Both the position numbers and the translations under genes were made by a program. A model generated the notes under the pieces. That model worked only from the letters and a program-made list of their open reading frames with translations, had not been told where the DNA came from and ran no database searches. A stretch of 58,734 nucleotides of DNA from Hymenobacter sp. UV11 (GTDB lineage Bacteria > Bacteroidota > Bacteroidia > Cytophagales > Hymenobacteraceae). Position 1 is the first letter of the stretch. Every line of letters starts with the position of its first letter. The DNA is taken from positions 1 through 58,734 of the forward strand of contig NZ_SRII01000019.1 in assembly GCF_004684095.1 (NCBI RefSeq), written 5' to 3'. Of the stretch, positions 49,200 through 56,053 are shown one piece after another.

Positions 49200-51347
49200 T
49201 TAGGGTCGGGAGCGGGGGGTAGGGCGGCGGGCCGGGGCGGCCGGGCCTTCGGTTTGCAGCGCGCCGAGCAGGCGCACCAGGCTGGTCAGGTCGCGGTAGT
49301 CGAGCACTTCTACGGGCGAGTGCGAGTAGCGGCCGGGCCACGACAGCGGCACCGACGGAATGCCGTAGTTCATAAATTCCATGCCGTCGGTGCCGCCCAC
49401 CGTCATACCTTCCTGAATGGCAATGTGCTGGCGGTCGGCCAGCGCGTGCACGTGCTGCACCAGGTCGCGCCGGGCAAAATTGATGCTCTCCACCACCCGA
49501 ATAACCGCGCCCTGGCCCAGCGGGCAGTAGCCAAAGGCCGGCGACTCCTGCGGCGCATCCGACGACACGAAGGTGTCAATCGGGTACACCACATCAGCAT
49601 CGCGCAGGCTCTGCGAGGCGTAGGCCGCACCCAGTAGGCCGATTTCTTCGCCCGTCGACCACACGTAGGTGACGCGGCAGGGCAGCTTGGCGGGGTCGAG
49701 GTGGCGCAGGCTCAGCAGCAGCGCCGCGCAGCCGGCCCGGTCATCGAGGCCGCGGGCAGCGGCGCGGTTGGGCCCCAGCGGGCGCACCGCCTTGGGCATG
49801 GTCACGGTGGTGCGGCCCACTTGGATGCCCGCCGCCTGCGCCTGCTGCGCCGACGCGTAGCCCGCAAATACCGTGAGCGACCCGGTCGCCGCGCGCTTGG
49901 TGGCGCTCAGGTACTGCGGGCGCGGCTCAAACACGGCCGGCACATCGGCCTGGCCTGGCCGGTGCAGCAGGGCCGGCTGGGCTTCCCACAGCCACGGAAA
50001 CGCGCCGCCTTTCATACTGAGCACCAGCCGCCCATCGGGCCGAATGGAATCGACTACGAAGCCCACTTCATCCATGTGGGCCACGAATACCAGGTGTTTT
50101 TTGCCCTGCCCAAAGCTCAGGGTGAGGTTGCCGGCCTGGTCGGTAGTGGGCTTGGCCCAGGCGGGTAATTGCCGGGCAATGAACTCGCGCACGGGCGTTT
50201 CGGCGGTGCTCACGCCATACTGGCCCACCAGGCCCGCCAGCAGTTGGGCTTCGGGAGTGGCCGCCGGTGCGGGCAGCTTGGGCAAAACGGGAGGGGTAGG
50301 GACCTGGGCTACGGCCGCGCCCGGCGCGCCCGCCGCCACTAGCCACGCCCGGATGAGCTGCTGCACATCGGCCACCGCCACCGCCTCAACGGGCGTGTGG
50401 GCGTAGCGAGCGGGCAGCCCCAATAGATAAGTGTGGGAGCTGGCCAGCTGCGTATTTGGCAAAACCGGCTTGCGCGCCGGCCGGGTAGGCTGCGCCAGGG
50501 TTTGGCCGGGTAGGGACGTGAACTCCTGGTCGGCCAGGAACTGGCCCGTGCCCTGGGCCTCCGCCTCCAGGTTGCGGTCGAAGCGGTACACCTCGTTGAA
50601 GGGGCCGTACTGGTTGGCCACGGCCTCAAAACCCTTGCCGTTGAGCAGGTCGAGGGTCGTCCAGGCGATGATGGTAGTGCCGGCGGGCGGCGCGGCCAGC
50701 AGCGCCTGGGCGGCGGTGGCCAGGGCTACGACGGCGGCTTTTTCGCGCATGGCCGGCGCGGCTATCCACTGCTGCGCCACGAGCACGGGCTTTTTCTCCA
50801 AGGCCACGGGGTCGAGTAAGTGAATACCCTGCTGGGCCACGGCCGCCGCCGAATTGGCACCCACGTCCAGAAAAGCGGCTTGCCACGAAAAGGGGGGTAG
50901 GGTGCGCTCGGGCGCGGCCCGCAGGTTGTCGTAGTGCGAGGAGGGCACGGTCGAAATGCCGTTGCGCGGCCCGCTGGCCGTGCCAATGCGCACGTCGTGG
51001 CCTTCCAGAAACTGGTGATATAAAGCGCCGACCGCCCCGCCGCCCACCGGGGCCACCCGCAGGTAGCCGTTGGCCTGAATCTGGCTCACCACGTAGCCGG
51101 GCTCGTCGAGCGGGGCCGTCAGCAGGCGGCGCGGGCTGCCGCTGCCCAGCACCAGCACGAGGTTGCCGAGCCGGTCGTGCCGCAGGGTGCCGGCCCTAAA
51201 CAACTGCTCTACGAAGCGGCTGGCTTCCTCCTCACGGCCCGTCACGGCGCTGGTGCGCGCGTAGGATTGTAGCAAAGCGGGCAATTGTGCCTGGGCCGAC
51301 AAAGCCCAGGCGCTCAGTAATAAGAGGAAAGTAAACTGGCGTGTCAT
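49200..51347 (-). CDS. Secreted tandem M42/M20-type aminopeptidase
   Basis: A 715-residue exported zinc peptidase with signal MTRQFTFLLLLSAWALSAQAQ. It looks like two M42 (glutamyl-aminopeptidase-like) halves. The C-terminal half (about 375-705) has VAHMDEVGFVVD, ARGLDDRAGCAALL, STGEEIGLLGAA, a D in SSDAPQ and a late RYSHSPVE, so all metal and catalytic residues are present. The N-terminal half (about 22-340) has the same layout but is degenerate: HxDE is APLDEPGYVV and no GEE motif is found. The fused half may act as a dimerisation or lid domain. It is embedded between menF and menD in the same direction, with 8 bases to menD. Role in this place unknown. Confidence 0.8.
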   Translation of the reverse strand: MTRQFTFLLLLSAWALSAQAQLPALLQSYARTSAVTGREEEASRFVEQLFRAGTLRHDRLGNLVLVLGSGSPRRLLTAPLDEPGYVVSQIQANGYLRVAPVGGGAVGALYHQFLEGHDVRIGTASGPRNGISTVPSSHYDNLRAAPERTLPPFSWQAAFLDVGANSAAAVAQQGIHLLDPVALEKKPVLVAQQWIAAPAMREKAAVVALATAAQALLAAPPAGTTIIAWTTLDLLNGKGFEAVANQYGPFNEVYRFDRNLEAEAQGTGQFLADQEFTSLPGQTLAQPTRPARKPVLPNTQLASSHTYLLGLPARYAHTPVEAVAVADVQQLIRAWLVAAGAPGAAVAQVPTPPVLPKLPAPAATPEAQLLAGLVGQYGVSTAETPVREFIARQLPAWAKPTTDQAGNLTLSFGQGKKHLVFVAHMDEVGFVVDSIRPDGRLVLSMKGGAFPWLWEAQPALLHRPGQADVPAVFEPRPQYLSATKRAATGSLTVFAGYASAQQAQAAGIQVGRTTVTMPKAVRPLGPNRAAARGLDDRAGCAALLLSLRHLDPAKLPCRVTYVWSTGEEIGLLGAAYASQSLRDADVVYPIDTFVSSDAPQESPAFGYCPLGQGAVIRVVESINFARRDLVQHVHALADRQHIAIQEGMTVGGTDGMEFMNYGIPSVPLSWPGRYSHSPVEVLDYRDLTSLVRLLGALQTEGPAAPARRPTPRSRP

Positions 51348-51367
51348 AGGCAGAGAGAGAGTTGAGT

Positions 51368-51444
51368 AGTAGCGCGAACTTTGTAGTTCGCGACCCGGAA
51401 TGAGCTAGCGGCGCGGGGCCGCGAACTACAAAGTTCGCGCTACT
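51368..51444. repeat. GTAGCGCGAACTT inverted repeat
   Basis: Perfect 25-bp arms (51368-51392 and 51420-51444) with a 27-base loop. Same family as 20301-20420. It lies between the menF stop and the peptidase start. Confidence 0.85.
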
Positions 51445-51492
51445 CTGCACGCGCCCTGGCAAGGTAGAGCAAGAACGCGCCACGGTGCATCC

Positions 51493-52728
51493 CTACCCCA
51501 GCACCGCGGCCACGGTTTGCAGCTTCATCTCCGTTTCCTGCCACTCGCGGGCGGGGTCCGAATCGACGGTGAGGCCGGTGCCCGCGTAGAGAATGGCCTC
51601 GGTGGGGCGCACCTGCAGGCAGCGCAGGTTCACGAAAAGCCGCGACACGCCGGGCGCGGCCACGTTCACCGGCCCCAGAAAGCCGCTATAATAGGCGCGG
51701 TCGTAGCGCTCGTGGCGGCGCAAAAACTCCAGCGCCGCCACCTTGGGCATGCCGCCCACGGCCGAGGTGGGGTGCAGCAGCCGCAGCATATCGGTGCCCA
51801 ATGAAGACGCAAAAGGCACGTTTTGCAGGTTCACCTCAAAGTCGGTGCGCAGGTGTAGGAGCTGGCCGGCAGTCACCGTGCGCGGGCCGGTTTCCTGGTA
51901 TTCGCGCAGGCGCAACTGCTTGAAGCAGCTCACGATGTAGCGCGCCACCAGGGCCTGCTCTTCAATTTCCTTCTGCCGCCAAATGGCATCCTGCGGCCGG
52001 TGGCCCGGCACTAGCGGCTGGGTGCCGGCCAGGGCCATCGTGTGAAAATGCCCATCGGCCGTGACCTCGGCCAGCACCTCGGGCGAGGCCCCGAGCCAGG
52101 TGCCTACCCCCGGCACACTCACCAGCGACACAAAGGCGCGCTCGTATTTCCGGCTCAATTCCTGAAACGCCACTAGCGGGTCGAACTCCGCCGGCAGCGG
52201 CCGGTGCGCCACCCGCGAGCTCACCACTTTCACCACTTCTTTAGCCTCGATGGCCGCCACGCCGGTGCGCACCAGCGCGGTATAATCGGCCTGGGTAGTG
52301 GGGGGCGGGGCGGGCTGCGCGCTGTGGTGCCAGTCCAGGGTAGGGGGGGTAGGCAGCGTGAGCCAGGCGGCAATATTGGGCACCAGCCCGCGCGCGGCCG
52401 GCGCAATGCGGACCGCCTCGGGCTGGGCCAGGTCATACTGCACATCGGCGGGCAGAAACAACGCCGGGTTGTGGTCCGAATCGCGAAACGGAAAGAACGC
52501 GAAGCCCGCCGGCGCGGCCGCATCCAGGGCGGGGGGTAGGCCGGTGTAAGTAGCTTCGAGCGAGCGCGCTACCAGCAGGTGCGGCTGTACTGCGCCCGGC
52601 TCACGCCAGATGGCCAGCGGCCGGCCCGTGCGCAGGGCGCCCGCCGCCAGGTGGCGCAGGCGGGCCGGCGCGTCGAGGCCGGCCGCCGCCGCGGGCCAGG
52701 GTAGGAGCCGAAGGTCGGTGGGCTGCAT
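51493..52728 (-). CDS. menF: Isochorismate synthase (menaquinone-type)
   Basis: Chorismate-binding enzyme converting chorismate to isochorismate, the first step to menaquinone. It has 411 residues. It has the C-terminal chorismate domain: KVVSSRVAHRPLPAEFDPL, GTWLGASPEVLAEV, HTMALAGTQPLVPG, SALG-like SSLGTDMLRLLHPTSAVGGMPKVAAL and the GP-containing YYSGFLGPVNV. The late FVNLRCLQ and TGLTVDSDPAREWQETEMK motifs are standard. The start overlaps the last base of the thioesterase gene stop (52728), so translation is coupled. It resembles siderophore-type EntC as well, but the men context supports this assignment. Confidence 0.92.
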   Translation of the reverse strand: MQPTDLRLLPWPAAAAGLDAPARLRHLAAGALRTGRPLAIWREPGAVQPHLLVARSLEATYTGLPPALDAAAPAGFAFFPFRDSDHNPALFLPADVQYDLAQPEAVRIAPAARGLVPNIAAWLTLPTPPTLDWHHSAQPAPPPTTQADYTALVRTGVAAIEAKEVVKVVSSRVAHRPLPAEFDPLVAFQELSRKYERAFVSLVSVPGVGTWLGASPEVLAEVTADGHFHTMALAGTQPLVPGHRPQDAIWRQKEIEEQALVARYIVSCFKQLRLREYQETGPRTVTAGQLLHLRTDFEVNLQNVPFASSLGTDMLRLLHPTSAVGGMPKVAALEFLRRHERYDRAYYSGFLGPVNVAAPGVSRLFVNLRCLQVRPTEAILYAGTGLTVDSDPAREWQETEMKLQTVAAVLG

Positions 52729-53162
52729 CAGGCCGGCTGGTCCTTGGCGGCGGGCAGGTCAATCACGGCCATAGTAAGGCGACTGATGCACACCAGCGCG
52801 CCGGTTTCTTCGTGGGTAATGCGAATTTCCCACACCTGCGTGGTGCGGCCCACGTGCAGCGCCGTAGCCCGGCCGCGCACCCAGCCGGCGCGCACGCCCT
52901 TGATGTGATTCGCGTTGATTTCCAGGCCCACACAGGCCTGCTTGGTCACGTCGATGCGGGTGGCCGCCCCAATGCTGCCCAGCGTTTCGGCCAGCGCTAC
53001 CGAGGCCCCGCCGTGCAGCAGGCCCATGGGTTGGTGCGTGCGGCCGTCCACGGGCATGCGGCCTTCGAGGTAGGTATCGGTGATGTCCGTTAGCTCAATG
53101 CCCAGCGCATCAGCCAGGGTAGGGCGGTGCGAAGCCCAGATTTTTACGTCGTCAAGAGTCAT
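52728..53162 (-). CDS. menI: Hotdog-fold thioesterase, probably DHNA-CoA hydrolase
   Basis: PaaI/YbgC-type hotdog thioesterase of 144 residues, starting MTLDDVKIWASHRPTL. The motif PMGLLHGGASVALAETLGS (about 46-64) with G-x-x-HGG is catalytic in this family, followed by VGLEINANHIKGVRAGWVRGRATALHVGRTTQVWEI. Position directly before menF with a shared base suggests it hydrolyses 1,4-dihydroxy-2-naphthoyl-CoA, the step after MenB. That is inference from context; family members also act on phenylacetyl-CoA derivatives. Confidence 0.8.
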   Translation of the reverse strand: MTLDDVKIWASHRPTLADALGIELTDITDTYLEGRMPVDGRTHQPMGLLHGGASVALAETLGSIGAATRIDVTKQACVGLEINANHIKGVRAGWVRGRATALHVGRTTQVWEIRITHEETGALVCISRLTMAVIDLPAAKDQPA

Positions 53163-53180
53163 TTTTTGGTCGTAATTAGT

Positions 53181-53311
53181 TGAAATCGTTTGTCATTGCG
53201 AGCGAAGCAAAGCGGAGCGCGATAATCTTTCCTTCACGTCAGAATTGCTAACCTACTGAAGCGAACGATAAGGAAAGACTGCTTCGCAGGTTCGCCATGA
53301 CAAACGATGTA
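53181..53311. repeat. GTTTGTCATTGCGAGCGAAGC inverted repeat
   Basis: Outer arms (53181-53232 and 53265-53311) are imperfect inverted copies, including TCGTTTGTCAT near one end and ATGACAAACGA near the other, with TCTTTCCTT and AAGGAAAGA inside. It resembles widely spread TCATTGCGAGCGAAGC repeats of bacteria. It lies between the divergent menI and histidine phosphatase genes. Confidence 0.75.
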
Positions 53312-53376
53312 AATCAACTTACGTAGTGCCAACCCGTACTTTACGGCATTGTTCGGCAAAACTACGCGCCTATCCC

Positions 53377-54000
53377 GTGCCCATTCAGCAGCTTTATCTT
53401 CTTCGCCACGGCCAAACCGATTTCAACGTGCAGGGCATCGTGCAGGGTAGCGGCATCAACTCTGACCTCAACGCCCGCGGCCGCGAGCAGGCCGCCCAGT
53501 TTTGGGCCGCTTACAAAGACACGCCGTTTGCCCGCGTCTACACGTCCAAGCTCAAGCGCACCCATCAATCGGTGCAGCAGTTCATCGAAAAAGGCCTGCC
53601 GCACGAGTCCCACGCGGCCCTCAACGAAATCAGCTGGGGCACCCGAGAGGGCAGTCGCATCACGCCCCAGGAAGACGCTGAATACGGCCGCGTGCTCGAC
53701 GCCTGGCGCGCCGGCGACGACCACGCCCGCCTACCCGGCGGCGAAAGCCCGACCGAGGTAGCCGCCCGCCAGCGCCCCTTTATCGAGCTGCTGCAGAGCC
53801 GGCCCCAAGATGAGCGGGTGCTGGTGTGCCTGCACGGCCGCGCCCTGCGTGTGCTGCTGTGCCAGCTCATGGGCTACCCCCTGCGCTGCATGGATGGCTT
53901 TGAGCATCAGAATCTCTGCCTCTACAAGCTGCACTACACGGACTCGCGCTATACTATTCGCAATTTTTTGGATGTCAGCCATTTGGCCCCTGCGCAGTAG
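53377..54000 (+). CDS. Histidine phosphatase (phosphoglycerate mutase-like)
   Basis: Branch 1 histidine phosphatase, 207 residues from a GTG at 53377 (VPIQQLYLLRHGQTDFN). The RHG motif holds the phospho-His (about residue 11), with Arg in VYTSKLKRTHQS, Glu in EISWGTREGSRI and a second His in VCLHGRALRVLL. The frame is also open from a GTG at 53326, but the extra 17 residues have no conserved content. No ATG is available. It may act as a phosphatase of small sugar phosphates or be a broad phosphatase; specificity is open. It is divergent from menI and upstream of the E2 gene. Confidence 0.85.
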   Translation: MPIQQLYLLRHGQTDFNVQGIVQGSGINSDLNARGREQAAQFWAAYKDTPFARVYTSKLKRTHQSVQQFIEKGLPHESHAALNEISWGTREGSRITPQEDAEYGRVLDAWRAGDDHARLPGGESPTEVAARQRPFIELLQSRPQDERVLVCLHGRALRVLLCQLMGYPLRCMDGFEHQNLCLYKLHYTDSRYTIRNFLDVSHLAPAQ

Positions 54001-54177
54001 CTGTCCGCTGCGCGTTGCCCGTTGTCAGCCAGCTCATGGCGCGGGCTGCTCAACCAACAACTACTAACGGCCAAGCAGCACCGCGTAACTGCCAACTACT
54101 AGCGGACAACATAACTTAGATTGTTTCCCCACCTTTTGGCGGCTAATTTTGGCCCCCAATCCCAACCTGCAACTCCG

Positions 54178-55893
54178 ATGGCCGAAATTATCAAAATGCC
54201 GAAAATGAGCGACACGATGACCGAAGGGACCATCGCGGCCTGGCTCAAAAAAGTAGGCGACAAAGTGAAGTCGGGCGACATTTTGGCCGAAGTCGAGACC
54301 GACAAAGCCACGATGGAGCTGGAAAACTACGAGGATGGCATCCTGCTCTACATCGGTCCCAAAGAAAAAGACTCCGTACCCGTAGATGGCGTGCTCGCCA
54401 TTGTGGGCAAAGAAGGCGAAGACATTTCGGGCCTGCTCAATGGCCAGAACGGGGGTAGCACCCCGGCCCCGGCCGCTGCTGCGCCGGCTCCCGCCCCAAC
54501 CCCGGCGCCCGCTCCGCAGGCTGCTGCCCCGGCACCTACCCCCGCCGCCGCGCCCGCTGCTCCTGCCAACGGCAAAAAAGCCATCGTGGTGCGCATGCCC
54601 AAGATGAGCGACACGATGACCGAGGGCACCATTGCCGCCTGGCTCAAAAAAGTAGGCGACAAAGTGAAGTCGGGCGACGTGCTAGCCGAAGTCGAAACCG
54701 ACAAAGCCACGATGGAGCTCGAGAACTACGAGGATGGCATCCTGCTCTACACCGGCCCCAAGGAAGGAGAAGCTGTAGAAGTAGATGGCGTTCTGGCCAT
54801 TATCGGCGAGGAAGGTGCTGATATTCAGGCCCTGCTTGGGGGCCAGAGCGGCGGCGCAGCTGCCCCTACCCCCCCCGCCGCGCCCGAAGCCGCTGTGCCG
54901 GCCGCCGCATCGGCTCCTGCCGCTGCCAGCGCCCCGGCCGAAAGCACCGGCCGCCTGCTCGCCTCGCCCCTGGCCAAGAGCATTGCCAAAGACAAAGGCG
55001 TGGACCTGCGCCAGATTAAAGGCAGCGGCGAAAACGGCCGCATCGTAGCCCGCGACCTCGAAAACGCCCAGCCTCAGGCTGCTGCATCGGCGCCCGCTGC
55101 CGCGCCGGCTTCGGCCCCGAATGAGTACATCCAGGCGGCCCTGCCCGAGCAGCCGACCGCCAACCAAGGGGCAGCGCAAGCCAAGCCCACTGCCGCCCCA
55201 GTTGCGGCCGAAGGCACCTACACCGACACGCCCGTATCGCAGATGCGCAAGGTGATTGCCAAGCGCCTGTCGGAGAGCCTGTTTACGGCTCCGCATTTCT
55301 ATCTCACGATGGAAATACTGATGGACAAGGCCATGGAAACCCGCGTGAAGCTCAACGAGCTGTCGCCGGTGAAACTGTCGTTCAACGACATGGTTATCAA
55401 GGCCTGCGCCGTGGCGCTCAAGCAGCACCCGGCCATCAACTCGTCCTGGCTCGGCGACCGTATTCGCCAAAACAAGGTGGTGAATATCGGCGTGGCCGTG
55501 GCCGTAGACGAAGGCCTGCTGGTGCCCGTTGTTCGCAACGCCGACGGCAAGGGCATGGCAACCATCGCCACCGAGGTGAAAGAGCTGGCCGGCAAAGCCA
55601 AGAGCAAGAAGCTTCAGCCGTCGGAGTGGGAGGGTAGCACCTTCACCATCAGCAATCTGGGCATGTTTGGTATCGATGAGTTTACCGCCATCATCAACCC
55701 GCCCGATGCCTGCATTCTGGCCGTGGGCGGCATCAAGCAAACCGCTGTGGTGAAGGATGGCGCGCTGGCCATTGGTAACATTATGAAGGTGACCCTGAGC
55801 TGCGACCACCGGGTAGTAGACGGCGCCACCGGCGCAGCCTTCCTGCAAACGGTGAAAGCCCTGCTGGAAGACCCCATGCGGATGCTGATTTGA
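54178..55893 (+). CDS. Pyruvate dehydrogenase E2, dihydrolipoyllysine acetyltransferase
   Basis: Core subunit of the pyruvate dehydrogenase complex that moves acetyl from E1 to CoA. It has 571 residues from the ATG at 54178 (MAEIIKMPKMSDTMTEG). Two lipoyl domains (about 1-85 and 132-220) have lipoyl Lys at residues 43 and 176, both in ETDKATM. Ala/Pro-rich linkers follow, then a small E1/E3-binding domain (RLLASPLAKSIAKDKGVDL, about 257-295). The catalytic domain at about 345-571 has SCDHRVVDGATGAAF (His544, Asp548). The two lipoyl segments are nearly identical in DNA over long runs. E1 and E3 genes are not adjacent. The in-frame start at 54121 is not preferred. Confidence 0.94.
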   Translation: MAEIIKMPKMSDTMTEGTIAAWLKKVGDKVKSGDILAEVETDKATMELENYEDGILLYIGPKEKDSVPVDGVLAIVGKEGEDISGLLNGQNGGSTPAPAAAAPAPAPTPAPAPQAAAPAPTPAAAPAAPANGKKAIVVRMPKMSDTMTEGTIAAWLKKVGDKVKSGDVLAEVETDKATMELENYEDGILLYTGPKEGEAVEVDGVLAIIGEEGADIQALLGGQSGGAAAPTPPAAPEAAVPAAASAPAAASAPAESTGRLLASPLAKSIAKDKGVDLRQIKGSGENGRIVARDLENAQPQAAASAPAAAPASAPNEYIQAALPEQPTANQGAAQAKPTAAPVAAEGTYTDTPVSQMRKVIAKRLSESLFTAPHFYLTMEILMDKAMETRVKLNELSPVKLSFNDMVIKACAVALKQHPAINSSWLGDRIRQNKVVNIGVAVAVDEGLLVPVVRNADGKGMATIATEVKELAGKAKSKKLQPSEWEGSTFTISNLGMFGIDEFTAIINPPDACILAVGGIKQTAVVKDGALAIGNIMKVTLSCDHRVVDGATGAAFLQTVKALLEDPMRMLI

Positions 55894-55937
55894 CCCCAGT
55901 CGGGGAATTAAGTACCAATTGTTTATTTAAACTGCAC

Positions 55938-55967
55938 AAAAAACCAGCCTCGTCAGGCTGGTTTTTT
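55938..55967 (+). terminator. Terminator of the E2 gene
   Basis: AAAAAACCAGCCT, 4-base loop (cgtc), AGGCTGGTTTTTT, 45 bases after the stop. A strong classical terminator. Confidence 0.92.
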
Positions 55968-55994
55968 GCATTATAAGGATGATTAGGGTGCGTT

Positions 55995-56028
55995 TTGAGG
56001 GGGTAGGGAGCACAGTGCTATACATTTG
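55995..56028 (+). promoter_or_regulatory. Promoter of the TonB receptor gene
   Basis: TACATTTG at 56021-56028 fits the TAnnTTTG -7 box, and TTG at 55995-55997 (in GTTTTGAGG) is a possible -33 element, 23 bases before it. The ATG is 25 bases downstream. A GGGGGTAGGG octamer lies between the two boxes. Confidence 0.5.
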
Positions 56029-56053
56029 TTTCTCACCATACGCTTATACCCTC

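Noticed and set aside
54001..54177. GTCCGCT ... AGCGGAC symmetry before the E2 gene
   Set aside because: Only 7 bp of pairing around a long loop; too weak to call a repeat or regulatory site.
54194..54748. Tandem repeat considered as CRISPR or microsatellite
   Set aside because: It is two lipoyl domains in coding frame, spaced about 400 bases apart.
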